The translations under genes were made by a program, and so were the position numbers. Shown piece after piece: positions 22,926-30,688 of a DNA stretch of 39,492 nucleotides. A model generated the notes under the pieces. That model searched no databases. It saw only the letters and a program-made list of their open reading frames with translations, and was not told the DNA's origin. Numbering within the stretch: position 1 is the stretch's first letter; the number at the start of each line of letters is the position of its first letter. Source of the DNA: CAIOZA01 sp964464375 (GTDB taxonomy: Bacteria > Bacteroidota > Ignavibacteria > Kapaibacteriales > UBA2268); assembly GCA_964464375.1 (NCBI GenBank), contig CAYXFU010000035.1, positions 1 to 39,492 of the forward strand. Reading direction: 5' to 3'.

Positions 22926-23858
22926 TTAATGCACAGGCTTCTTTGCATAGCCAACATTTAGAGTTTTCTGGTATGAGATCTCACATTCGATATATCTATT
23001 GGTAGCTGTTCCCTGTAGGAATTTGCCGTCAATTTTCTTGATTAATATTTTGGCATAGTTGAAGTTTATAGAATCTCCTGTCTCTCTGGTCCTTACTAAC
23101 AATATCAAATGACTTTTGATTTGTGGCTCAACCTCTGTAAGATTGACTAATTTTGAAGAATATAATGCGACATTCAATGGCTCCGAACCATACACGATGT
23201 CCAGTGTAGGCGTGTCGTAGTAAAAATCTGATATTTCTGTGAAAGCAGGCAACTTTTCTTTATAATCATAGCCCAGCAAACGCGGAGATCCAAACATTAC
23301 ATTACTATCGATTGATAATGCCAGATTCCATGATTGAGAACTATCCAGCGGAAGTGTCCTTGGCTTAAGAGTCTCCGGGAAGAATAAATCAAGCCCACAG
23401 CCTAACGGAGATGATTGCTCATATACTCTGATAGGTACACCGGCTAATACTTCCTTAAATCTGTAAGCAGGAGCCCAAACTATTGACGATTTCTCGCTCA
23501 GTTCGCCGCCTTTTATCATCGTATAGACATCAATCCTATAAATCACTTCCTGCTTCAATCCTGAAATCTTATAAGGATTGCTCACTCTCAGAATTGTATC
23601 CCATCTGGAATATCCGTCTGTTCCGTTAACACTAACAACATATCTGTCGAAAGCAGGATTAGATTCGGTTGCAGAAGCTACCCAATTAATACTTATGGAT
23701 GTGCTGTCGATAGAAGTAGCCACCAGATCGACCACCGGAGCAGGATATTTCTTTGGTCCGGCAGGATCACTGCAGGAGTAGAGAGCTACTAGTGCTGATA
23801 ACCCAAGAAGAGTGATAAATAATTTGATAAAGGTCATTTTTTGATTGATTAATTTCAT
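22926..23858 (-). CDS. fibronectin type III lipoprotein
   Basis: This 310-residue protein has a lipoprotein signal with the lipobox SALVALYSCSDPAG. It is followed by a fibronectin type III domain (residues about 38-125), recognised by PAPVVDLVATSIDSTSISINW and by YKISGLKQEVIYRIDVYTM. The remaining 180 residues have no family I recognise. It is probably anchored at the outer membrane and binds something outside. There is no T9SS tail. A second ATG at 23837 (MTFIKLF) gives an equally good lipoprotein signal, and no clear ribosome site separates the two. It is a single gene with decayed DNA downstream. Confidence 0.75.
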   Translation of the reverse strand: MKLINQKMTFIKLFITLLGLSALVALYSCSDPAGPKKYPAPVVDLVATSIDSTSISINWVASATESNPAFDRYVVSVNGTDGYSRWDTILRVSNPYKISGLKQEVIYRIDVYTMIKGGELSEKSSIVWAPAYRFKEVLAGVPIRVYEQSSPLGCGLDLFFPETLKPRTLPLDSSQSWNLALSIDSNVMFGSPRLLGYDYKEKLPAFTEISDFYYDTPTLDIVYGSEPLNVALYSSKLVNLTEVEPQIKSHLILLVRTRETGDSINFNYAKILIKKIDGKFLQGTATNRYIECEISYQKTLNVGYAKKPVH

Positions 23859-24225
23859 TTCGGTAAAAAACTAATTTACGGAAATATTTTGGATTTTGAT
23901 ATTCTAAAAGAATTTTGCAGTTAATCTCTTTAATGAGACGGTAGATCAAATTTCGTGGCTTGCCTCTTTACCTGCCGCTCAAATAAACCCTGCATGACTT
24001 GATTGATGTAATGCTGCTTCGAACAAAGCCGGATTAAGTACACTTTACTAATCTGACTACTTGTCAATCCTGTAGTGGCAAGGCTCTTTATTTGATTTTT
24101 TAAGTTCAAAACTGGTTATATCAATGAAAATAATAACAAAATTAGGTATGAAACGTAATTAGTTTTATAGAATTTATATATAATACATTGATTGACTTTA
24201 AAAAACGAATAAATAGAGGTAAGAC
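23859..24225. other. intergenic region, no recognised gene
   Basis: This stretch separates the divergent Fn3 lipoprotein and T9SS cargo genes and should hold both promoters. A minus-strand frame of about 60 codons (ending near 23938) is open but has no start context or recognisable motif. GAGGTAAG at 24213-24220 is the ribosome site of the next gene. Confidence 0.4.
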
Positions 24226-25092
24226 ATGAAAAGAATAATGACACTATTACTCATCATTGCATTCGCTAGCACTTTAACTTATTCCCAGTCTGCATACAAA
24301 GCCAGGGAAGGCGTCAGCTCGACATCAACTGCCGCAAAAAAAGTAGCATCTGATGCAAAACTGATGATCGTTGCTACTATGTCAGGCCAGGTTCAGGGAA
24401 TAACATTAACGTTTGATGAATCTAAAGGGACATGCACGGCATGGATATATTCATTCAGATCGGTATCAAAAGATACGACACTTTATTTCCTTGCAACCAA
24501 GTTGCCTATTATTGGAATGACAGCAATAGGCATACCTCTGGATGCTTCAGCTTTAAATTTGCCATTTAAACCCGATTCATCCCTCGATGGCAAGACATGG
24601 ATTGATAGCGATGCGATGATTCAGGCTGTTCACAATACTCAGAAATATATTGATTTCAAGGCTAAGAACACTGATGCCGCTCTAAAGATGACAGGTCTTG
24701 CAGTACAACCAAGTAACGGCGAATCACTTTGGGGTGTTACTATTTCGGCTACTGCCGGCAATCTGAACTGTATGATTAATGCTGAAACAAGTACCGCAAC
24801 TTGTTTCGATTTCTCCTCAGTTGATGACTTAACCTCGCTCAAGTTAGCAGTAACTCCGAATCCGGTTTCAGAAACAGCTGTGCTGACTGTTCCGACTGGT
24901 TACAACTTTACTAATGCGACAGCCGCTATTTTCGATTCTCAGGGAAGAATAGTTAAAGCTTTAGGTACATTGGATTTGAATTCTACCGGGCAGACAGCAT
25001 TTCAGGTTGATAACCTCATTGCAGGTGTTTATTATCTAATGTTCAGCAATGGCACACAGACAGATGGCTGTAAGTTTGTAGTGGTTAAATAG
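24226..25092 (+). CDS. secreted T9SS cargo protein of unknown function
   Basis: A 288-residue protein with a signal peptide (MKRIMTLLLIIAFASTLTYSQS) and a clear T9SS type A sorting domain at the end: LAVTPNPVSETAVLTV, IFDSQGRIVKALG, NLIAGVYYLMFSNG and a terminal CKFVVVK. The middle (residues 30-205) has no family that I recognise. It is alanine- and threonine-rich with a repeated SATAGNLNCMINAETSTATC-like stretch. A GAGGTAAG ribosome site stands before the ATG. It converges with the next minus-strand gene, and a hairpin lies between the two. Confidence 0.8.
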   Translation: MKRIMTLLLIIAFASTLTYSQSAYKAREGVSSTSTAAKKVASDAKLMIVATMSGQVQGITLTFDESKGTCTAWIYSFRSVSKDTTLYFLATKLPIIGMTAIGIPLDASALNLPFKPDSSLDGKTWIDSDAMIQAVHNTQKYIDFKAKNTDAALKMTGLAVQPSNGESLWGVTISATAGNLNCMINAETSTATCFDFSSVDDLTSLKLAVTPNPVSETAVLTVPTGYNFTNATAAIFDSQGRIVKALGTLDLNSTGQTAFQVDNLIAGVYYLMFSNGTQTDGCKFVVVK

Positions 25093-25169
25093 ATGTAATT
25101 TTTCAGGAGCGGTTGAAATTTGTCCCTTTGCATCTCACGAAACCTTGATTCAGAATCCTTGAATTCACC

Positions 25170-25202
25170 AAAAAAAAGGGATAACAGCTAAGTTATCCCT
25201 TT
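25170..25202 (-). terminator. intrinsic terminator between convergent genes
   Basis: AAAGGGATAAC (25175-25185) pairs with GTTATCCCTTT (25192-25202), an 11-bp perfect stem with a 6-nt loop. On the minus strand a run of T follows the stem (25178-25170 region), so it ends the minus-strand gene that stops at 25225. It may also serve the plus-strand cargo gene. Confidence 0.8.
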
Positions 25203-25224
25203 GAGATGCTATTGGGTGAATTGA

Positions 25225-26598
25225 CTAGTCAATAATCGTAATAGGTTTATAGACAATATTATTACCTACTGTTAACTGGTAGAAATAAGTTCCGGATCTC
25301 AGGTCATTTGCTGAGAACGGATAATTATAGTCACCGGCATCCAAAGTATTGCTTTCAAGAACTGCAACCTCTATTCCTTTAAAATCAAATACCTTTAATG
25401 TAACAGGCGACTGTTTGTCAACCTTAAAATTGATTGTTGTCGATTCAGCAAATGGATTTGGAAAAGATATTGAGCTTATATTGGGCTTTGGTGTAAGTTC
25501 TTCGACACTAACAAAGCCATAGTTATATTGAAACTTAATATTATTTACCCAATTGTCTGCCTGCCAGATATATTTCTCAAATCTGGTGAAATTCTCATCT
25601 TCATCATAGTTGAGTTTAGTATTGAACAGATTAGCCAAAGTGCCGTTCTGAGCTAGCTGGAATAAGGTTTCAGTTATATTTGATGAAGAATTATACTTAT
25701 ACTCGGTATTCGAATAGTCACTGAAGCAAAGTTGTTCTGTTGACCATTTCATTACTCTGTATTTTTCAACATGATTTTGAGTGTTATAGGTGATAATATG
25801 GCGATAATCATTTAACCAGTCATAATCATTCCATAAATAAGTACGTACGCCTGTTTTGCGTTTCCATTTGTCATACTCGTTTACCTCTTTTGCCTGGTAT
25901 TGCCAGGAATCATTCTTCCAGATTGAAGTTTCTTTTTCCTCTACATTGCCGGACTGATCGTATTTGTATATTTCGAGTCTGTTTTTTACCCAGACGTAAT
26001 CATTCCATATATGCAATGAAGCTGATAGTAGCTCCTTTTTATCATCGTATTGATAGACATATCTCTGCACATTGAACCATTCGCTCTCACCCCAGATTTG
26101 CTGAATATATTCAATAACTTGACCATTTGCATCATACTCAATCTGCAATCTTTTGTCATTGGTTATAGTACCATTTTTAAGTTTTTGTGTTATATACTCA
26201 GTTAGCAAACTCTGAGCACCATAATTATATATCTTATTCGAATATAATGACCAGTCATCGTTGAACCAGTTATACACGGCTACTGAGCTGACTTTTGCTT
26301 TAGAGCCATAGGAATATTCATATTTAATATAATTATCCCATTTGCCATTCAGATAATCCTGCTCATAATAGGTACTGACCTGATTATCCACATTATAGTT
26401 GACCAATCTGCGTGTTGTCTGACTCCAATCCTGCCCAGAACCATATATCCCGACATAAGTCAAAGCTTCGTTATACTGACCAATCAAAGTATTGATTTGT
26501 TCATCAATTTCTGTTTGGCTGATGGGCTGAGCCATTCCAAAGTACATCGGAAAACAGAGCATCGATATTATCATTAGTTGTAAATATTTATTATACAT
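25225..26598 (-). CDS. T9SS cargo protein with tyrosine-tryptophan repeats
   Basis: This 457-residue secreted protein has a signal peptide (MYNKYLQLMIISMLCFPMYFGMAQ) and a central array of about eight degenerate repeats of 35-45 residues, each holding a YxYDxxGxV strand pair and a WxNDxW motif, such as KYDQSGNVEEKETSIWKNDS and QYDDKKELLSASLHIWNDY. They resemble YD-repeat beta-hairpins in pattern but lack the RHS core. The T9SS sorting domain closes the protein (ISFPNPFAESTTINFKV ... LRSGTYFYQLTVGNNIVYKPITIID). It is likely a surface adhesin or structural protein. A terminator hairpin lies 23 bases downstream of its stop codon. Confidence 0.8.
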   Translation of the reverse strand: MYNKYLQLMIISMLCFPMYFGMAQPISQTEIDEQINTLIGQYNEALTYVGIYGSGQDWSQTTRRLVNYNVDNQVSTYYEQDYLNGKWDNYIKYEYSYGSKAKVSSVAVYNWFNDDWSLYSNKIYNYGAQSLLTEYITQKLKNGTITNDKRLQIEYDANGQVIEYIQQIWGESEWFNVQRYVYQYDDKKELLSASLHIWNDYVWVKNRLEIYKYDQSGNVEEKETSIWKNDSWQYQAKEVNEYDKWKRKTGVRTYLWNDYDWLNDYRHIITYNTQNHVEKYRVMKWSTEQLCFSDYSNTEYKYNSSSNITETLFQLAQNGTLANLFNTKLNYDEDENFTRFEKYIWQADNWVNNIKFQYNYGFVSVEELTPKPNISSISFPNPFAESTTINFKVDKQSPVTLKVFDFKGIEVAVLESNTLDAGDYNYPFSANDLRSGTYFYQLTVGNNIVYKPITIID

Positions 26599-26626
26599 TG
26601 TATCCTCTACTTAATAATGAAGTTAA

Positions 26627-27073
26627 TTATTTTAATTTAAAGTTGATTGGTATTGTAACACTCATTTCGACCGGTTCACCATTAATTGTACCGGGTGTCC
26701 AGTTAGGCATTTTGGAGACAACCGAAATTGCTTCCTGATCTATATCAGGATAAACGCTCTTTTTGATATTGGTATCATGAACTTTTCCATCTTTGCCAAT
26801 TTCCATTCTTACTAGAACGATTCCTTGAATGTTTTTCTCTCTTGAAACTGATGGATACTTTACATTGGAGAGTATAAAATCTGTCATTGCCTTTTCTCCG
26901 CCCAAATACTGAGGCATCTGAACTACTTCATCTTTTGTTGTGACTACAGATACTGTTTTGTCGTCACCTAAAGCGGAGCTGAAATTGGTAACTGCGATTG
27001 CGATGATTACGATTACACCGAGTAATGCTCTAAGTGTAAACCTTGCGTTTGTTTTTGTAACTGATGCATTCAT
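26627..27073 (-). CDS. TonB C-terminal-domain protein
   Basis: A 148-residue protein with an N-terminal membrane span (LRALLGVIVIIAIAVTNFSSA) and a TonB C-terminal domain (residues about 63-148): GGEKAMTDFILSNVKYPS, GIVLVRMEIGKDGKVHDTNI and PNWTPGTINGEPVEMSVTIPINFKL. This matches the TonB energy-transducer family as found in Bacteroidota. It lacks the long proline-rich spacer needed to cross the periplasm, so it may act in another way, for example as a periplasmic partner of surface export. No exbB or exbD is near. It is divergent from lytS and shares its repeat-rich intergenic region. Confidence 0.85.
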   Translation of the reverse strand: MNASVTKTNARFTLRALLGVIVIIAIAVTNFSSALGDDKTVSVVTTKDEVVQMPQYLGGEKAMTDFILSNVKYPSVSREKNIQGIVLVRMEIGKDGKVHDTNIKKSVYPDIDQEAISVVSKMPNWTPGTINGEPVEMSVTIPINFKLK

Positions 27074-27412
27074 TTGAAACTCCTCGAAAAATTGTTACTG
27101 TATTTTATTTAAGAAAAAGCATTTATAAGAACTTGTGCACGCTAAGTATATTCACTGCTTTTAGTGCTTAGACGCAGCGATTTTGATTTGGTTACGCTCA
27201 ATATGGCGTTAATCGATGAACATTATCTTCAAATCTTTGAACAGGGATAAATTAACTTTAAACACCCAAAACCATTGATTTGGGTGTTTTACCGATTCAA
27301 ATTGGGTGTTTGTCGATTAAAATGGGATTTTATATTAATATTCTATATTATAATTAGAATATAATTGGAATATTCTTAATTTTGTGATGAATATATTGAA
27401 ATTGGTAGAAGT
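27074..27412. promoter_or_regulatory. divergent promoter region with inverted and direct repeats
   Basis: Between tonB (minus) and lytS (plus). AAACACCCAAA (27260-27270) and TTTGGGTGTTT (27279-27289) form an 11-bp perfect inverted repeat. TTGGGTGTTT occurs at 27280-27289 and again at 27302-27311, 22 bases on, with a weaker third copy at 27322-27330 (ATGGGATTT). Direct repeats two helical turns apart are the usual form of LytTR-family binding sites, and this one lies right before the lytS-lytTR genes. Two further hairpins stand near 27150-27175 and 27180-27215. Confidence 0.6.
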
Positions 27413-28450
27413 ATGGAAAAATTTGAGAATATTTGGTCAAGACATAAGAATGACATACTGATTCATTCAGTATTCTGGGTGTATATTTCACTTCAGACAA
27501 TATCGGCAATAAGCTTATCTGAAGAATCTAAATACGACCTAACAATGGTTTGGGAACTGATACTCAATATGGTTACCTTCTATTCTTTTTATTTTTTAAT
27601 GATGTTCATTTTCCCAAGAACCAGATCAATATCATTCAAAATTCTCATTAGCCTTGCCGGATTAGGATTACTGCTGCTAATCAGGTATGAACTGATGTAT
27701 TATTATGAGATTTGGGTGATGAACGTTCCAATAGAGAAAATGTCTAGTTTCAGCAAAAGCATACACTTTCATGTACGCATGGTTGTAATTACATCTATCT
27801 ATGCAATATTGATAAGATTTACATCGGATTGGTTCAAATCGCAACAATTACACGCCGACATGATTAACCAAAAGCAGGCAAGTGAGCTTTCGATGCTGAA
27901 GTCACAGATCAGTCCGCATTTTTTCTTCAATACTTTAAATAATATCTACACACTTGTTTATAAGAAATCTGACGATGCACCGGAAGTGATTATGAAGCTT
28001 TCGGATATAATGCGATATATGCTCTACGAGGCAAACACGGATCTGGTAAGTCTGAGAATTGAAGTCAATTATCTGAAAAACTATATTGAACTACAATTAT
28101 TGCGTGTTCGTCAGAACGATTTTGTAGAATTCAATATGGAGGGTGACCCGCACGAAAAGGAAATACCTCCAATGCTTCTGATACCATTTGTAGAAAATGC
28201 ATTCAAACATTGCGATAAGAGCACAAGCCCCTGTATCTTTATAAATCTCAAAACTGCAAAAGATTATTTATATTTTGTTGTAACAAATTTCAGAAAAAAC
28301 AGTATAGACATTATAGCAAAAGACAAAGCGTCGGGAATCGGATTACAGAATATTAAAAGACGGCTTGAATTGCTATATCCTGGAAAACATAAATTAAAAT
28401 TAATTGAAGAGCAAGATAAATATACTGTTGAGCTGATATTAGAAATTTAA
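27413..28450 (+). CDS. LytS/YehU-type sensor histidine kinase
   Basis: A 345-residue inner-membrane sensor kinase with about four membrane spans (16-35, 49-67, 73-90 and 119-138), no extracytoplasmic sensor domain, and the short HisKA-7TM-style kinase core of the LytS family. Phosphoacceptor His169 is in SQISPHFFFNTLNNIY, the N-box is PFVENAFKH (258-266) and the G-box is SGIGLQNIKRRL (307-318). It overlaps the next gene by one base (TAATG), so kinase and regulator are made together. The signal is unknown. It is divergent from the TonB gene, which is a candidate target. Confidence 0.93.
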   Translation: MEKFENIWSRHKNDILIHSVFWVYISLQTISAISLSEESKYDLTMVWELILNMVTFYSFYFLMMFIFPRTRSISFKILISLAGLGLLLLIRYELMYYYEIWVMNVPIEKMSSFSKSIHFHVRMVVITSIYAILIRFTSDWFKSQQLHADMINQKQASELSMLKSQISPHFFFNTLNNIYTLVYKKSDDAPEVIMKLSDIMRYMLYEANTDLVSLRIEVNYLKNYIELQLLRVRQNDFVEFNMEGDPHEKEIPPMLLIPFVENAFKHCDKSTSPCIFINLKTAKDYLYFVVTNFRKNSIDIIAKDKASGIGLQNIKRRLELLYPGKHKLKLIEEQDKYTVELILEI

Positions 28451-29178
28451 TGACTATTAACTGTATTGCAATAGACGATGAACCATTAGCCCTGGAATTG
28501 CTTCAGGACTACATTCAAAAGGTTCCTTTCCTCAATCTGGTGAGGTGTTTCGACGATCCACTCGAGGCATTGAGCTACATGAGGGAAAACACAATCGATC
28601 TGATCTTCTTGGACATTCAGATGGATGGGATCTCTGGTATTCAGTTTGTTCAGTTGCTCAAGAACAAGCCCCAAATCATATTTATAACAGCCTACGACAA
28701 ATACGCCTTGCAGGGATATGAGTTGGATATTGTCGACTATCTTCTGAAACCAATATCGCTTGACAGATTCATCAAGGCAGTTGAGAAAGCTTACGAAAGA
28801 CTGCAATCATGTAATAACTCATGTTCTATTCCTCAAAATGACAATCACGGTATAAAAGAGGACTTCTTCTTTGTAAAGACTGAATTTAAGCATACAAAAG
28901 TGAATTTCGACGAAGTTCAGTATATTGAAGGTATGGGTGATTATCAGTGTATATTCACTGATAAAGGTAAGATAATGACTCTCCAGACATTCAGAAAATT
29001 TGAGGAAATATTGCCCCTGGAAAGATTCGTTCGTATTCACAAATCCTATATTATACCATTCGGCAGAATCAGCACAATCGAGAAAAATAAGGTCAAAATC
29101 GGCGAAAGAGAAATTCCGATTGGTGACTCCTACAAACTTAACTTCTTAGACGTGCTCCGCAAAAAGCAGATAATATAA
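28450..29178 (+). CDS. LytTR-family response regulator
   Basis: A 242-residue regulator with an N-terminal receiver (Asp9, Asp10, phosphoacceptor Asp55 in LIFLDIQMDG, Thr80, Lys100) and a C-terminal LytTR DNA-binding domain (residues about 138-240) recognised by VQYIEGMGDYQCIF and by RFVRIHKSYIIPF. LytTR regulators bind direct repeats about two turns apart. Such repeats lie in front of the lytS gene, so autoregulation is likely. It is the cognate partner of the LytS-like kinase, with which it overlaps. Confidence 0.95.
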   Translation: MTINCIAIDDEPLALELLQDYIQKVPFLNLVRCFDDPLEALSYMRENTIDLIFLDIQMDGISGIQFVQLLKNKPQIIFITAYDKYALQGYELDIVDYLLKPISLDRFIKAVEKAYERLQSCNNSCSIPQNDNHGIKEDFFFVKTEFKHTKVNFDEVQYIEGMGDYQCIFTDKGKIMTLQTFRKFEEILPLERFVRIHKSYIIPFGRISTIEKNKVKIGEREIPIGDSYKLNFLDVLRKKQII

Positions 29179-29465
29179 AATAACACAGTATCAGTTGCAT
29201 TTTTCAGATTCGCTTTTGCACCGAAGATGCTGAATTTGAATAATCGCGGATGCAACCTGTGGAGATTGAATATTTGTATTTCTCAGTATAACTCCTGAAT
29301 TCATCTATACGACTCAGTGTAATTTTTTTCAATCGGCGAAAGAACCATAGATAAATACAGAATTATCCTCATACCTATCTCCTCAATTTTTGGAGAGTGG
29401 TAAAACAGGAAAAGGCAGAAACCGCCAAACCCCCTTGGAACAAGGGGGTTTAAGGTAAAGCTTTG
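29179..29465. other. convergent intergenic region with hairpins
   Basis: GTTGCAT (near 29191) and ATGCAAC (near 29250) form the ends of a partly paired stretch of about 65 nt. No gene is seen. The palindrome at 29427-29451 is described separately. Confidence 0.4.
29427..29451. repeat. C5TT/AAG5 palindrome, possible bidirectional terminator
   Basis: AAACCCCCTTG (29427-29437) pairs perfectly with CAAGGGGGTTT (29441-29451) around a GAA loop, an 11-bp stem. It lies between two converging genes and could stop transcription both ways, though the T-runs are only 3 long. It has the same C5TT...AAG5 form as the repeats inside the beta-propeller gene. Confidence 0.65.
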
Positions 29466-30653
29466 TTATAAATTGAGGATTGGTAGGATTGATTCCTGGA
29501 CTGCACCGTAGATTTCGACATTGCCTTCGTCAGTGACGAATACGTCTATTTCGGTACGGAATCCAATTTTTTCATGCTCGAGATAGATTCCCGGTTCTAC
29601 GGAAAAGCATGTGCCGCGAATTATAATGCGTTCGTCTTTTGTTTCGAGATTGTCGATGTGAACACCATTGCCGTGGACTTCTTCGCCGATGTTGTGACCT
29701 GTGCGGTGACTGAAATAATCGCCGTAGCCTGCATCGATGACAACTTTTCTGCAAGCATCGTCAACCTGCCAGCCGAAAACGGGAGTATTTGTATCGAAAC
29801 GTTCTTTGACTAGTTGTGATGCTGTGTCGCGTGCTTTACGGATTATCTGGAATATATTTTCCAATTTTTCGGGAACTTCCTGACCGATGAAGCCCATCCA
29901 AGTGATATCGTAGTAGATACTGCCGGGACGATTCATTTTAGCCCATAGATCGATCAGAACAAGATCACCGATTTTCATCGGATGAGTATTTTCGAATGTC
30001 GGCTCGAAGTGAGGATCGGCAGCATGTTCATTGACGGCAACGATAGGACCATCAGTGAATTCCAGTCCGCCTTTTTTCATTATGTCGACCATGAACTGAT
30101 ATATTTCAAATTCGGTTGGGTTTTGTCCGGCTTTGATTCTGCGAGCGATTTCGCGGAAAGCCTCATCCTTGACATGCTGAAGAACAACTCCGGCTTCGAT
30201 GTGGGTTTGGCAATCATCCATAGTGAGATGAGATTCGAACTGGCTGACAAGATCAGCACTGGTTACGACTTCTACGCCAAAGCTCTGGACAAGATTGAAA
30301 GTCCCGGCATCGACGATCGAGACATAAGGAATAGCATTGTTAGGTGAATACTGCATAGCTACTTTCTTAGCACTGCCGAGCATTTCCTTGAGCATGGCGT
30401 GCTGCTGTTCCCAAGGCAGATAGACATTCTTTTTGCCGGGAAGATGATCGCATCTCCATGGTTCAATTTTATGAACGAGTTTCTGTGGCTCGCCTTCGGT
30501 AGGGATGTAATAGAACCACCGTCTTGAAGCAAAGCGGCGAGTATCCATGTTCAAAATTCTGGCAGCAATTGCATCACGATTGTGAAAGTCATAGAAGAGC
30601 CAACCATCGACACCTGCTATTTTGAGGGCGGCTTGAATTTTTTGTAATTCCAT
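29466..30653 (-). CDS. M24-family metallopeptidase (Xaa-Pro aminopeptidase-like)
   Basis: A 395-residue cytoplasmic enzyme of the pita-bread fold that removes N-terminal residues before proline or acts as a prolidase. The two-metal site is complete: Asp235 (LIDLWAK), Asp249 (YYDIT), His320 (HRTGHNIG), Glu353 (SVEPGIYL) and Glu368 (RTEIDVF), with a catalytic-type histidine in GEEVHGNGVH. The ATG at 30653 is preferred over an upstream TTG that adds MEII, because GGAG lies 6 bases before it. It is the last gene of a nudix-M16-M24 unit, 35 bases after the M16 gene. A creatinase-like role is less likely. Confidence 0.9.
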   Translation of the reverse strand: MELQKIQAALKIAGVDGWLFYDFHNRDAIAARILNMDTRRFASRRWFYYIPTEGEPQKLVHKIEPWRCDHLPGKKNVYLPWEQQHAMLKEMLGSAKKVAMQYSPNNAIPYVSIVDAGTFNLVQSFGVEVVTSADLVSQFESHLTMDDCQTHIEAGVVLQHVKDEAFREIARRIKAGQNPTEFEIYQFMVDIMKKGGLEFTDGPIVAVNEHAADPHFEPTFENTHPMKIGDLVLIDLWAKMNRPGSIYYDITWMGFIGQEVPEKLENIFQIIRKARDTASQLVKERFDTNTPVFGWQVDDACRKVVIDAGYGDYFSHRTGHNIGEEVHGNGVHIDNLETKDERIIIRGTCFSVEPGIYLEHEKIGFRTEIDVFVTDEGNVEIYGAVQESILPILNL

Positions 30654-30688
30654 AATTATCTCCAATAAAAAAAAATATTAACTAAATA

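Noticed and set aside
23938..24118. Minus-strand open frame of about 60 codons between the Fn3 lipoprotein and the T9SS cargo gene
   Set aside because: It has no start codon with a ribosome site and no recognisable motif, so it is not reported as a gene.
25225..26598. Polymorphic RHS/YD-repeat toxin
   Set aside because: There is no RHS core motif and the C-terminus is a T9SS sorting domain, so it is a surface cargo protein.
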